NCBI RefSeq assembly: GCF_007990775.1
Contig: NZ_BJXB01000011.1
Coordinates: 1 to 64,000, forward strand
Direction: 5' to 3'
DNA from: Deinococcus cellulosilyticus NBRC 106333 = KACC 11606
GTDB taxonomy: Bacteria > Deinococcota > Deinococci > Deinococcales > Deinococcaceae
DNA length: 64,000 bases
Shown here: piece by piece, positions 15,520-23,303 of the stretch
How positions within the stretch are numbered: position 1 is the first letter of the stretch
How the letters are laid out: each line of letters starts with the position of its first letter
The notes under the pieces: model-generated
The model's database searches: none
The model's input: only the letters and a program-made list of their open reading frames with translations
Told to the model about the DNA's origin: nothing
Position numbers and translations under genes: made by a program

Positions 15520-16692
15520 TTATTTGCCCCGGACGCCGAGCAGCACTTCAGCAGTGAGCTGGTCGATTTTCTCCAGACCGCGTCCCTTGCTGCGGATGCC
15601 GTCGAGATCGAAGCTGGTGTCTTTCAGCTTCTGGGCATTTTCAGGGCTGAATCTGGCGGTGAGGCCACTCAGGGCTTCATCTTTGACAAAGTATTCGGCG
15701 AGAGCGGCCTGGATTTCCTCGTCGGCGTTGTACTGCTCGACCTTGTCCTTGAGGATCAGGTAGGTGCGCATGCAGCCTCTTGCGAATTCCCAGACGCCGT
15801 CGTAGTCTTCGGTGCGCAGGGCGTGGGCGTCGAAGTGACGGGGACCCTGGTAGCCGGAGTCTTCGAGGAGTTTGACGGTGTAGAAGGCAGATTTGTAGTT
15901 TTCGCTGCCGAAACGCAGGTCCTGGTCGAAGCGGCCCATCTTCTGGTCGTTCAGGTCCACGTGGAAGAGTTTTCCAGCGTCAATGGCCTGTGCAATGGCG
16001 TGGGGGAAGCTGAGGCCAGCCATGGTGTCGTGGGCAAATTCGGGGTTCACGCCGACCATTTCAGGGTGGTCCAGGGTGGCAATGAAACCAAGGGCAGCAC
16101 CCACGGTGGGCAGGAAGATGTCCCCTCTGGGTTCATTGGGCTTGGGTTCCAGAGCGAATTTGTAGTTGTAGCCCTGGGAAATGTTGTATTCAGCGAGGAA
16201 GTTGAGGGCTTCGCGGAACCAGGCCATGGCGTCCAGGGTGCGGCTTCCAGCGTCCACTTCGGTGCCTTCGCGGCCACCCCAGAAGACGTAGGTTTCTGCG
16301 CCGAATTCTGCACCCAGGTCCATGGCTTTCATGGTTTTCTGGATGGCATAGGCACGCACGCGGGCATCTGCACTGGTGAACGCACCATCACGGAAGATGG
16401 GGTCTTTGAACAGGTTGGTGGTGGCCATGGGCACGACCAGACCGGTGGCGTCCAGAGCGGCGCGGAAATCTTTTTTGATCTGACGTTCCTGCTCAGGGGT
16501 GGCGTCTGCGGGGATCAGGTCGTTGTCGTGGAAGTTGACCCCCCATGCACCCAGTTCGGCCAGCTTTTCAACGATGTAAGGGGCAGAAATGGTTTCACGC
16601 ACGGCGCTTCCGAAGGGATCGCTGCCCGGATTGCCAACGGTCCACAGGCCGAAGGTGAATTTGTGTTCAGGTTTGGGCTGGTACTGGGTCAT
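15520..16692 (-). CDS. xylA: Xylose isomerase
   Basis: XylA interconverts D-xylose and D-xylulose with two divalent metals. At 390 residues it is the short, Streptomyces/Thermus-like class I form. Active-site segments are clear: NFHDNDLIP with the catalytic histidine, WGGREG, KLFHVDLNDQKMGRFDQDLRFG with metal-binding residues, and GPRHFDAHALR. It is the first gene of the xylA-xylB operon, with a TTGACA/TACACT promoter at 16762-16790 and an operator at 16741-16761. Confidence 0.96.
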   Translation of the reverse strand: MTQYQPKPEHKFTFGLWTVGNPGSDPFGSAVRETISAPYIVEKLAELGAWGVNFHDNDLIPADATPEQERQIKKDFRAALDATGLVVPMATTNLFKDPIFRDGAFTSADARVRAYAIQKTMKAMDLGAEFGAETYVFWGGREGTEVDAGSRTLDAMAWFREALNFLAEYNISQGYNYKFALEPKPNEPRGDIFLPTVGAALGFIATLDHPEMVGVNPEFAHDTMAGLSFPHAIAQAIDAGKLFHVDLNDQKMGRFDQDLRFGSENYKSAFYTVKLLEDSGYQGPRHFDAHALRTEDYDGVWEFARGCMRTYLILKDKVEQYNADEEIQAALAEYFVKDEALSGLTARFSPENAQKLKDTSFDLDGIRSKGRGLEKIDQLTAEVLLGVRGK

Positions 16693-16740
16693 GGGTTCTC
16701 CTTGAAGGGGCCACCTGGGGTGACCGGGGCGGGGACTGAA

Positions 16741-16761
16741 TTAGTTAGAAAGACTAACTAA
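16741..16761. promoter_or_regulatory. XylR-type operator O1 at xylA
   Basis: Perfect inverted repeat TTAGTTAG-N5-CTAACTAA lying immediately downstream of the xylA -10 box, so a bound repressor would cover the transcription start. It resembles the Bacillus XylR operator (TTAGTTT...AAACTAA). Confidence 0.8.
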
Positions 16762-16790
16762 AGTGTAGGGGCAAACCTGCTGTCTGTCAA
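16762..16790 (-). promoter_or_regulatory. xylA promoter
   Basis: On the minus strand: -35 TTGACA (16785-16790), 17-base spacer, -10 TACACT (16762-16767). It is followed directly by operator O1. Confidence 0.75.
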
Positions 16791-16959
16791 TCTCTCGTGT
16801 TGAGGGATGGGGTAAAACGGGAGTTTTTTGATTGATGCCAGTTTGCTCATCGGATTTTCTGAGGCGTTTTCTTTGTCTGTATCGCTGAAATGCGCTCCAG
16901 GATCTGCCAATGGCACCGGGGGAGGCTGACTTCTGCCCCGATTGCAGGAGATTTTGGCG

Positions 16960-16988
16960 TTGACAGGAATAGTTAGTTTTAGTAACTT
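16960..16988 (+). promoter_or_regulatory. Second XylR-type operator O2 within a possible promoter
   Basis: AGTTA-N7-TAACT at 16971-16987 repeats the architecture of the core of O1 (16743-16759), 228 bases away. It falls inside a possible plus-strand promoter, TTGACA (16960-16965), 17 bases, TAACTT (16983-16988). It may control the xylFHG side or form a loop with O1. The 723-base stretch 16693-17415 holds no credible gene. Confidence 0.6.
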
Positions 16989-17230
16989 ACATTTGATCCA
17001 CTTCAGCTTTTCTCTGCCCACAAGATCTGTTCTCCCTGCAGTTTGTGCCCTGGCCAGTCGTTTTGGCGATGTTCTCCTTTCCTGGATGCTGTCAAAAGTC
17101 GTTTCAGGATTTTCCTGAAAAAAATCCTCATCCATACATCTTTTGACAAAGTTCAAATCGTAACAGTTATCTGTTGTTAGAAACTGTTCTCTGTGGTCAA
17201 ATCACGGCTGAAACATCTTTTTTGATCAGG

Positions 17231-17268
17231 ATGTTTCTGATGTAATATGTTACTGAAACATGTTACAT
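17231..17268. promoter_or_regulatory. Nested inverted repeats upstream of xylF, possible operator
   Basis: ATGTTTC (17231-17237) pairs with GAAACAT (17255-17261), and GTAATATGTTAC (17242-17253) is itself palindromic; TGTAA and TTACA bracket the inner part. It is AT-rich and about 60-90 bases upstream of the xylF promoter. Binding protein unknown. Confidence 0.35.
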
Positions 17269-17320
17269 GATGTGAAAATGAAATCATCTCCCTGAATATC
17301 CTTTGCAAGCTGCATGGTGA

Positions 17321-17350
17321 TTGACAAGAATTGTCAAATGCGCTTACACT
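17321..17350 (+). promoter_or_regulatory. xylF promoter with palindrome over the -35
   Basis: -35 TTGACA (17321-17326), 18-base spacer, -10 TACACT (17345-17350). The -35 lies within a perfect 7-3-7 palindrome, TTGACAA-GAA-TTGTCAA (17321-17337), a possible second control site. The leader to the ATG at 17416 is about 60 bases and carries GGGAGG. Confidence 0.65.
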
Positions 17351-17415
17351 CCAAAACGAAACGCAATTGAAAAGAAGGAAACGAAGGGAAAACCCTTCGA
17401 TGGGGAGGTTGTTGT

Positions 17416-18453
17416 ATGAAAAAAGCCTGGCTTCTTGCATGTGCTCTTGGTGTTTCTGCATTCTCTTCTGCACTCGCTGCAGATGTGGTCGTCGGGGTGA
17501 GCTGGTCCAACTTTCAGGAGGAACGCTGGAAGACCGATGAGGCCGCCATCAAAGCCGAACTCGCCAAAACGGGCGCAAAATACATCAGCGCAGATGCCCA
17601 GAGCAGCAACGAAAAACAGATCAGTGACATCGAAGGCCTGATCACCAAAGGCGCAAACGTTCTCATCGTGCTCGCACAGGACAACGTCGCCATCCTGCCC
17701 GCCATCCAGAAGGCCAAAGCAGAAGGCATTCCTGTGATTGCCTATGACCGACTGATTGAAGATGCAGGTGCCTTCTACATCTCCTTCGACAACAAAGAAG
17801 TGGGCAAACTGCAGGCCCAGATGATCCTCAGTGCCAAACCCAAAGGCAACTACGTCTTCATCAAGGGAAGCCCCACCGACCCCAACGCTGACATTCTGTT
17901 CCAGGGCCAGATGGAAGTGCTGAAAAAAGCCATGGACTCCGGAGCCATCAAGAAAGTCGGAGAGCAGTACACCGAAGGCTGGAAGCCTGAAGTCGCCCAG
18001 CGCAACATGGAGCAGATCCTCACCGCCCAGGGCAACAAGGTGGACGCTGTGGTCGCCTCCAACGACGGAACCGCAGGCGGTGCCGTGGCCGCCCTCAGTG
18101 GTGTGGGTCTCGCGGGCAAGGTGCCTGTGTCCGGTCAGGACGCCGACAAAGCTGCCCTCAACCGCATCGCCAAAGGCCTGCAAACCGGAACCGTCTGGAA
18201 GGACTCCCGCACCCTCGGTCAGAAAGCCGCCGAGATTGCAGTGAAACTCGCTGGAGGCACCGCCCTCAACAAGATCCCCGGAGCCAAACCCTTCAACGGT
18301 GGCCCCAAGAAAGTCTCCGTGAGCAGCATCCTGCTGAAACCTGTGGTGATCAAGAAGAACAACCTGAACGTGATCATCGACGCCAAATGGGCCACCAAAG
18401 CCGAAGTGTGCGCTGGTGTGACCGGCAAGAGCATTCCCCCAGCCTGCAAATAA
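17416..18453 (+). CDS. xylF: D-xylose ABC transporter substrate-binding protein
   Basis: A 345-residue periplasmic sugar-binding protein of the ribose/xylose-binding (peripla_BP_4) family. The signal peptide MKKAWLLACALGVSAFSSALA is cleaved before ADVVVGV. The fold motifs are typical of XylF: VIAYDRLIEDAGAFYISFDNKEVGKLQA, KGSPTDPNADILFQGQ and VASNDGTAGGAVAAL, and it ends in EVCAGVTGKSIPPACK with two cysteines that may form a disulfide. It is the first gene of xylFHG, and a long hairpin follows it, so it is probably made in excess over the membrane parts. Confidence 0.95.
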   Translation: MKKAWLLACALGVSAFSSALAADVVVGVSWSNFQEERWKTDEAAIKAELAKTGAKYISADAQSSNEKQISDIEGLITKGANVLIVLAQDNVAILPAIQKAKAEGIPVIAYDRLIEDAGAFYISFDNKEVGKLQAQMILSAKPKGNYVFIKGSPTDPNADILFQGQMEVLKKAMDSGAIKKVGEQYTEGWKPEVAQRNMEQILTAQGNKVDAVVASNDGTAGGAVAALSGVGLAGKVPVSGQDADKAALNRIAKGLQTGTVWKDSRTLGQKAAEIAVKLAGGTALNKIPGAKPFNGGPKKVSVSSILLKPVVIKKNNLNVIIDAKWATKAEVCAGVTGKSIPPACK

Positions 18454-18486
18454 TCCCTCCTCCCGTCCAGGCTCAAATCTGAAACA

Positions 18487-18529
18487 TGCCGAACTGAAGC
18501 CAAGGGATTCGTCCCCTGGCTTTTCGGCA
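18487..18529 (+). promoter_or_regulatory. Long intercistronic hairpin after xylF
   Basis: TGCCGAA (18487-18493) pairs with TTCGGCA (18523-18529), and inside it AAGCCAAGGG pairs with CCCCTGGCTT with one mismatch. With 110 bases between xylF and xylH, it probably protects the xylF mRNA end or terminates part of transcription. Confidence 0.7.
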
Positions 18530-18563
18530 CGAAAAGCCCTCTGGAACTGATTCAAAGGACAAC

Positions 18564-19778
18564 ATGCAGAGAAGTGTAGAAAAACAGGACCGCCAGAACA
18601 TCATGTCCAGCCTGCAACTGGATGGACGTCTGGTGTTCATGGTGGTCGCCATTGCGGTGATCTGGCTTGGGTTTCACCTGCTGACCGACCAGACGTTCCT
18701 GACGGCACGCAACCTGTGGAACCTCGCGGTGCAGACCAGTGTGGTGGGTGTGATGGTGGGCGGAATGGTGTTGATCATCGTCACCCGCAACATCGACCTC
18801 TCGATTGGCAGCATGCTGGGTTTCGCAGGCATGGTGATGGCCGTTGCAAACACCCGCCTTCCGATTGCTGACCCCTGGAATGCCATTGTGACCCTGCTGC
18901 TGGGCCTTTTGCTGGGCCTCTTGCTGGGTGCTGTGCAGGGATATTTTGTGGCCTACCTGGGGGTGCCGAGTTTCATCATCACCCTGGGGGGACTCCTCAT
19001 TTATCGTTCTGGAGCATGGATTCTCACCGAAGGCCAGACCATCGCCCCGCTCACCGAGCATTTTCAGGTGCTTGGTGGGGGCCTCAATGGTTCCATCGGT
19101 GGACCCTGGACCTGGACGCTGGGCCTTTTTGCCATGCTGGCTGTGCTGGGTGGAGACATCTCCGGTCACCGCAAACGCCAGTCCAGAGGCCTCGCCACCC
19201 GTCCGGTGTGGGCGCAGGCCGTGGTGACCCTGATCAGCCTGCTGCTGATTCTGGGATTCACACTGGTGATGAACGGTTACACCTATCCACAGACAGACAT
19301 TGCCAGAGGCATGCCCGTTCCTGTTTTGATCACCTTGCTGGTGATTGGGATCATGACCTGGGTGGTGCGTTACACCCGCTTTGGCCGTTACGTGTTCGCC
19401 TTCGGGGGCAACCCTGAGGCTGCACGTCTGGCCGGGATCAACACCCGCATGCTCACCGTGCAGATCTTCGCCCTGATGGGTGTCCTTGCAGGACTGGCCG
19501 GGGCCATCCAGACCGCCCGACTGAATGCAGGCACCAACTCCACCGGAACCCTGGCAGAACTCAGCGTGATTGCTGCCGCAGTGATCGGTGGGACGTCGCT
19601 GGCAGGTGGGGTCGGAACCATCACCGGAGCCATGCTCGGTGCCCTCCTGATGTCGAGCCTTGCAAACGGCATGGGCCTGATGGACCTGCAGACCGCATGG
19701 CAGAATGTGGTGCAAGGAGGAGTCCTCATTCTGGCTGTCTGGCTCGATGTGCTTTACAACAGGAACCGGGTGAAGTGA
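18564..19778 (+). CDS. xylH: D-xylose ABC transporter permease
   Basis: A 404-residue inner-membrane permease of the BPD_transp_2 (sugar) family with about ten or more membrane helices. Characteristic segments include IDLSIGSMLGFAGMV near the N-terminus, GLGAVQG-like GLLLGAVQGYFVAYLGVPSFIITLGG, and the coupling region RYVFAFGGNPEAARLAGINTR followed by GTSLAGGVGTITGAMLGALLM. It sits between the binding protein and the ATPase. A cytosolic insertion with HRKRQSRG (about 199-206) is typical of XylH-type permeases. Confidence 0.93.
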   Translation: MQRSVEKQDRQNIMSSLQLDGRLVFMVVAIAVIWLGFHLLTDQTFLTARNLWNLAVQTSVVGVMVGGMVLIIVTRNIDLSIGSMLGFAGMVMAVANTRLPIADPWNAIVTLLLGLLLGLLLGAVQGYFVAYLGVPSFIITLGGLLIYRSGAWILTEGQTIAPLTEHFQVLGGGLNGSIGGPWTWTLGLFAMLAVLGGDISGHRKRQSRGLATRPVWAQAVVTLISLLLILGFTLVMNGYTYPQTDIARGMPVPVLITLLVIGIMTWVVRYTRFGRYVFAFGGNPEAARLAGINTRMLTVQIFALMGVLAGLAGAIQTARLNAGTNSTGTLAELSVIAAAVIGGTSLAGGVGTITGAMLGALLMSSLANGMGLMDLQTAWQNVVQGGVLILAVWLDVLYNRNRVK

Positions 19779-19780
19779 CC

Positions 19781-20527
19781 ATGCAGAAGCTTGTGGAAAT
19801 GCAAAACATCAGCAAGCGCTTCGGAGGGGTGCAATCCCTCGACGATGTCAGCGTGGACCTGATGCCCGGTGAAGTGGTTGGCCTTCTTGGGCACAACGGG
19901 GCAGGCAAAAGCACCCTGATCAAGATCCTCTCCGGGGCCTACACTGCAGATTCCGGAAAGATCCTGGTGAACGGTCAGGAAGCCCACATCCGCAGCCCCA
20001 AAGACGCCCAGCGTTACGGCATCGAGACCATCTACCAGAACCTCGCTCTGGCAGACAACCTCGATGTGGCCGCCAACATCTTTTTAGGCCGTGAACTTCT
20101 CAAAGGCCCCACTTTGGATGAAGACCACATGGAATACGAAGCGAGACAGGTGCTGGACCGCCTGAAAGTCCACCTCCCCACCCTCAAAAAACCCGTGCTG
20201 ACCTTCTCGGGCGGGCAGAGGCAGGCCATCGCCATTGCCCGGGCCATCTACTTCAAAGCCAGAGTCCTGATCATGGACGAACCCACTGCAGCACTGGGTC
20301 CCCAGGAAACCCGTCAGGTGGGCGAACTGATCAAAGCCCTCAAATCCGAAGGGGTCGGCATTTTCCTGATCTCCCACGACATGCACGACGTGTTCGACCT
20401 CTCCGACCGGGTCAGCGTGATGAAAAACGGCAAACTGGTCGGCACCGTCCGCACCCAGGATGTCACGCAGGACGAGGTGCTGGGCATGATCATCTCGGGA
20501 GCCAAACCTGCGGTGATGATGCGGTAA
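19781..20527 (+). CDS. xylG: D-xylose ABC transporter ATP-binding protein, single-domain
   Basis: The transporter ATPase, 248 residues with one nucleotide-binding domain: Walker A GHNGAGKST, Q-loop, signature FSGGQRQAIAIARA and Walker B VLIMDEPTAALG, then the H-loop LISHDMHD. The well-known enterobacterial XylG and RbsA have two such domains in about 500 residues, so this is a half-size version that must act as a homodimer. The frame is open from 19697, but the ATG at 19781, three bases after the xylH stop, is the natural start. The final gene of xylFHG, followed by a strong terminator. Confidence 0.93.
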   Translation: MQKLVEMQNISKRFGGVQSLDDVSVDLMPGEVVGLLGHNGAGKSTLIKILSGAYTADSGKILVNGQEAHIRSPKDAQRYGIETIYQNLALADNLDVAANIFLGRELLKGPTLDEDHMEYEARQVLDRLKVHLPTLKKPVLTFSGGQRQAIAIARAIYFKARVLIMDEPTAALGPQETRQVGELIKALKSEGVGIFLISHDMHDVFDLSDRVSVMKNGKLVGTVRTQDVTQDEVLGMIISGAKPAVMMR

Positions 20528-20542
20528 ATCTGAACATGCATG

Positions 20543-20581
20543 GGGTAGGGGTGAGCCAGCGGCCCACCCCTACCCTTTTTT
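20543..20581 (+). terminator. Strong intrinsic terminator of xylFHG
   Basis: An 11-base perfect outer stem (GGGTAGGGGTG / CACCCCTACCC) with a further paired GCC/GGC inside, followed by TTTTTT at 20576-20581. The stem resembles the GTAGGGGCG...CGCCCCTAC repeat family. Confidence 0.9.
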
Positions 20582-20611
20582 GGATGTCTGTTTTGTGTTT
20601 GCATCAGGGCG

Positions 20612-21532
20612 TCAATCCACATTGGACACGGCATTCACATGCTCTGTGCGGTTTTCGATGGCTTTGACCACGGCAGCCATGTCCAGCCCTCCAAAACCCA
20701 GCTGGAGCGTTTCCCCGTAAAGGGCATGACACACGTCCAGCAGGGGAGATGCAATGCCTGCTTTGCGTGCGGCCTCTGCGACCAGACGGTTGTTTTTGAA
20801 CACATCTGCAATGGAGGCCTGCACCGAGAAATCCTGTTTGACCAGTTTGCTGGCCTTGATTTTCGAGACATCGCTGCTCATGGGTCCTGCAGCCAGCACC
20901 TGTGTGAACAGTTCGGTGTCGAGCCCTTGCTGCTGTGCAAAGTGGTACGCCTCGGTGAGGCCTGTGACCAGGGTGATCAGGAACAGGTTCACCGAAAGCT
21001 TCATCAGAAGGGCATTCGGGACCGGGCCACAGTCCACCATTTCCCGGCACAGGGGTTTGAGCAGGGGTTTGACGGTTCCCACTGCCTCAGGTGTTCCAGC
21101 AAGCATGGTGACCAGTTGTGCTTTCTCTGCAGGGACACGAGAGCCCGAGACAGGAGCCTCCACATACTGTCCTCCTGCAGCTTTCACATCGGCCTCCAGA
21201 CCTCTGGAGTATTCAGGAGACGTGGTTCCCATGTGAACCAGAATGCGGCCTTTCAGGTGTTCTGCGAAGGCAGGGGTGCCCCGTTCCAGAATCTGGTCCA
21301 TGGAAGCTTCATCGGCCAGCATCAGGACGATCACCGAAGATTGCCTGAAAACGTCAGCAGGGCTGTCAGCCACTGTGGCTCCTGCAGTTTCCAGAATCTG
21401 GGCCTTGGCAGGGGTGCGGTTCCACACCAGCAGGGGAAGCCCGGCCCGGACAAGGTTGAGGGCCATCGGTTCACCCATGTGGCCCAGGCCTATGAAACCC
21501 ATCTGCAACGTTGTCTGTTCGGTTCCAGTCAT
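20612..21532 (-). CDS. NAD(P)-dependent beta-hydroxyacid dehydrogenase (HIBADH family)
   Basis: A 306-residue oxidoreductase of the 3-hydroxyisobutyrate/tartronate-semialdehyde/6-phosphogluconate-like family. The Rossmann motif GFIGLGHMGEPMALNLVRAG is at residues 12-31, the substrate loop VEAPVSGSRVPAEKAQLVTMLAG in the middle, and the catalytic lysine in LLMKLSVNLF. The acid oxidised cannot be fixed. A TAAAAT box lies six bases before the ATG at 21532, so the mRNA is probably leaderless. It is convergent with xylFHG. Confidence 0.9.
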   Translation of the reverse strand: MTGTEQTTLQMGFIGLGHMGEPMALNLVRAGLPLLVWNRTPAKAQILETAGATVADSPADVFRQSSVIVLMLADEASMDQILERGTPAFAEHLKGRILVHMGTTSPEYSRGLEADVKAAGGQYVEAPVSGSRVPAEKAQLVTMLAGTPEAVGTVKPLLKPLCREMVDCGPVPNALLMKLSVNLFLITLVTGLTEAYHFAQQQGLDTELFTQVLAAGPMSSDVSKIKASKLVKQDFSVQASIADVFKNNRLVAEAARKAGIASPLLDVCHALYGETLQLGFGGLDMAAVVKAIENRTEHVNAVSNVD

Positions 21533-21538
21533 GAGGTC

Positions 21539-21544
21539 ATTTTA
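21539..21544 (-). promoter_or_regulatory. -10 box of leaderless promoter (HIBADH-family gene)
   Basis: TAAAAT on the minus strand, six bases before the ATG at 21532. Confidence 0.5.
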
Positions 21545-21707
21545 ACCGCAGGGTGTTACACCCGACCATGAAGTTGTCTTTTTGTGTGAAATTTAAAAGT
21601 CAGCACCACAATTATAGGCTTAAAATCCAGAAAATCAAGCCGAAAGCCCTCTCATTGTTTTAAACCCCAGACTTATTTTCGTCATATCCATTAAAAACAA
21701 AATGGCC

Positions 21708-21713
21708 TAACAT
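21708..21713 (+). promoter_or_regulatory. -10 box of leaderless promoter (membrane protein)
   Basis: TAACAT, six bases before the ATG at 21720. Confidence 0.45.
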
Positions 21714-21719
21714 GAAATC

Positions 21720-23156
21720 ATGATTGAACAACTTAAAGACCTGCTGCAACACCTCTGGGGCATGCTCCTGCAGAATGCCTTCTGGATTTTCATCGTTCTG
21801 CTCGGGGTTGCGCTTGTGATTGGAATTTTTGCCTGGATTGTCACCCGCGTGGATCGGGACGCCCTGCGCAAGATCGGCAGCAGCTTCAGACCCCTGTTCA
21901 GTCCGGTGGGTCTGGGCATTGTTCTGGCTGTTGTGCTCTGGGTGTCGTGGCTCGGACTGGGCATGCTCAGAAATGACCTGAATGTGCGCCTGATGCACCG
22001 GGAAAGTGCCACCTTCTCCAGCACCGAAATGCCTGCTGCCGGAGACACCACCCAGTACAGCCCTTACGCCAGCTACCTGCAGGAACGCACCTACACCCGC
22101 AACCTGATCCTCCCTCCAGACATCCTGGAGCAGATCGGGGTGGATGGAGCAGAGGTCCTGACCCCTTACCTTCCTGATCCCACCACCGAAAACATCACCC
22201 GACTGAGCGACCAGTTCCGCCGCAGTGGTCGCAATGTGGTCCTCACCCGTGAAGCCACCCAGATCACCGAAGAACCCATTGCCCTGGAAAGCACCGACAT
22301 CAAGGTGGACCTGGGGTTCATCCAGAGTTCGGACAGCAAACGCTCCTATTACAATGCTTCTTTCGATGGCACCTACGTGTTTGTGAATCCACTGAACGAG
22401 ACCACCGCAGCCCGCTTCAATTTCCCGCTGCCCTACGGCTCTGGCACCCTCAAAGACTTCCAGATGACCGTGAATGGACAGAATTACGAGCTTGCCAACC
22501 TCAATGAGGGCTACCTCTGGCAGGGAGAAGTCACGCCCGGCCAGAAGATCACCGTCAACGTCAAATACAAGAACCAGGGTTCCCGCATGTGGCGCTACGA
22601 ACTCAGCAACAAACGTGAACCCATCAAGTCCTTCAAACTGGTGGTCACTTCCGACCAGACCACCAAATTTCAGACCGGAAGCCTGTATCCCACCAGTCAG
22701 GGAGGCAACTGTTACACCTGGGACCTGAAAAACATCATCACCGCCCAGAGCATCGTGCTGGCCTTCTCTGGTGTGGCCATCCGCGAAACCCTCATCAAGG
22801 TGTTCAGTTTCGTACCAATCAGCCTGCTGATGCTGCTGGGCTGGGTGGTCTTCCTGAGCCTGCTGAAAAACCGCCGTGTGCCCCTGCTGGGTCTGGTTTT
22901 TGCGGTGATGGGCCTGACCCTCGCAGCTGTTTTCGGGACTTATCTGGTCACTTACCTGCCTGCAGCCATCGCCGTGCTGCTTGCCCTGAGTCTGGGCGCT
23001 GTGGTCGCTTTCCGTGCACTGGGCAGTGCCTATCTGGTTCCCGCAGTGGTCAGTGCACTCACTCCGGCGGTGTTCCTGTGGACCGGGAACGCTGGTCTGA
23101 TCCTCAGTCTGCTGGGAATGGTGGTTGTTCTGAGTCTGATTCCAATGAAGCGGTAA
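21720..23156 (+). CDS. Multi-pass membrane protein with large external domain, CreD-like topology
   Basis: A 478-residue protein I do not recognise from motifs. Two membrane helices (about 19-41 and 60-78) are followed by a long extracytoplasmic region (about 80-340) with beta-rich sequence such as ARFNFPLPYGSGTLKDFQMTVNG, and then about six closely spaced helices to the end. The same layout (N-terminal anchor, large external domain, C-terminal helix bundle) occurs in the CreD inner-membrane family, but I cannot confirm homology. Single gene, leaderless start, between divergent and convergent neighbours. Confidence 0.65.
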   Translation: MIEQLKDLLQHLWGMLLQNAFWIFIVLLGVALVIGIFAWIVTRVDRDALRKIGSSFRPLFSPVGLGIVLAVVLWVSWLGLGMLRNDLNVRLMHRESATFSSTEMPAAGDTTQYSPYASYLQERTYTRNLILPPDILEQIGVDGAEVLTPYLPDPTTENITRLSDQFRRSGRNVVLTREATQITEEPIALESTDIKVDLGFIQSSDSKRSYYNASFDGTYVFVNPLNETTAARFNFPLPYGSGTLKDFQMTVNGQNYELANLNEGYLWQGEVTPGQKITVNVKYKNQGSRMWRYELSNKREPIKSFKLVVTSDQTTKFQTGSLYPTSQGGNCYTWDLKNIITAQSIVLAFSGVAIRETLIKVFSFVPISLLMLLGWVVFLSLLKNRRVPLLGLVFAVMGLTLAAVFGTYLVTYLPAAIAVLLALSLGAVVAFRALGSAYLVPAVVSALTPAVFLWTGNAGLILSLLGMVVVLSLIPMKR

Positions 23157-23190
23157 AAGATCCCCCTGCTTCTCGCTCTGCTCGAAACTG

Positions 23191-23272
23191 TCCCCCTTGA
23201 CGAAGGGGGATCGTTTCTTGTCTGGGATGGTCTCCAATTGAGTTGTCCACCAACCCCCTTTCCTTAAGGGGG
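23191..23272. terminator. Two CCCCCTT hairpins between convergent genes
   Basis: TCCCCCTT-GACG-AAGGGGGA (23191-23210) and CCCCCTT-TCCTT-AAGGGGG (23254-23272). Both have 7-8 base perfect stems; a GGGGGGATC follows at about 23300. They probably end both convergent transcripts and may be copies of one small repeat. Confidence 0.6.
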
Positions 23273-23303
23273 ACCGCAGAGCGTCAGCGATACGCGGGGG
23301 GAT

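Noticed and set aside
15511..16761. 416-codon plus-strand frame antisense to xylA
   Set aside because: Shadow of the well-supported xylose isomerase gene, and it runs into the xylA promoter.
16758..17156. 132-codon minus-strand open frame in the xyl control region
   Set aside because: It covers the xylA promoter and operators, has no recognisable protein pattern or ribosome site, and its composition is that of non-coding DNA.
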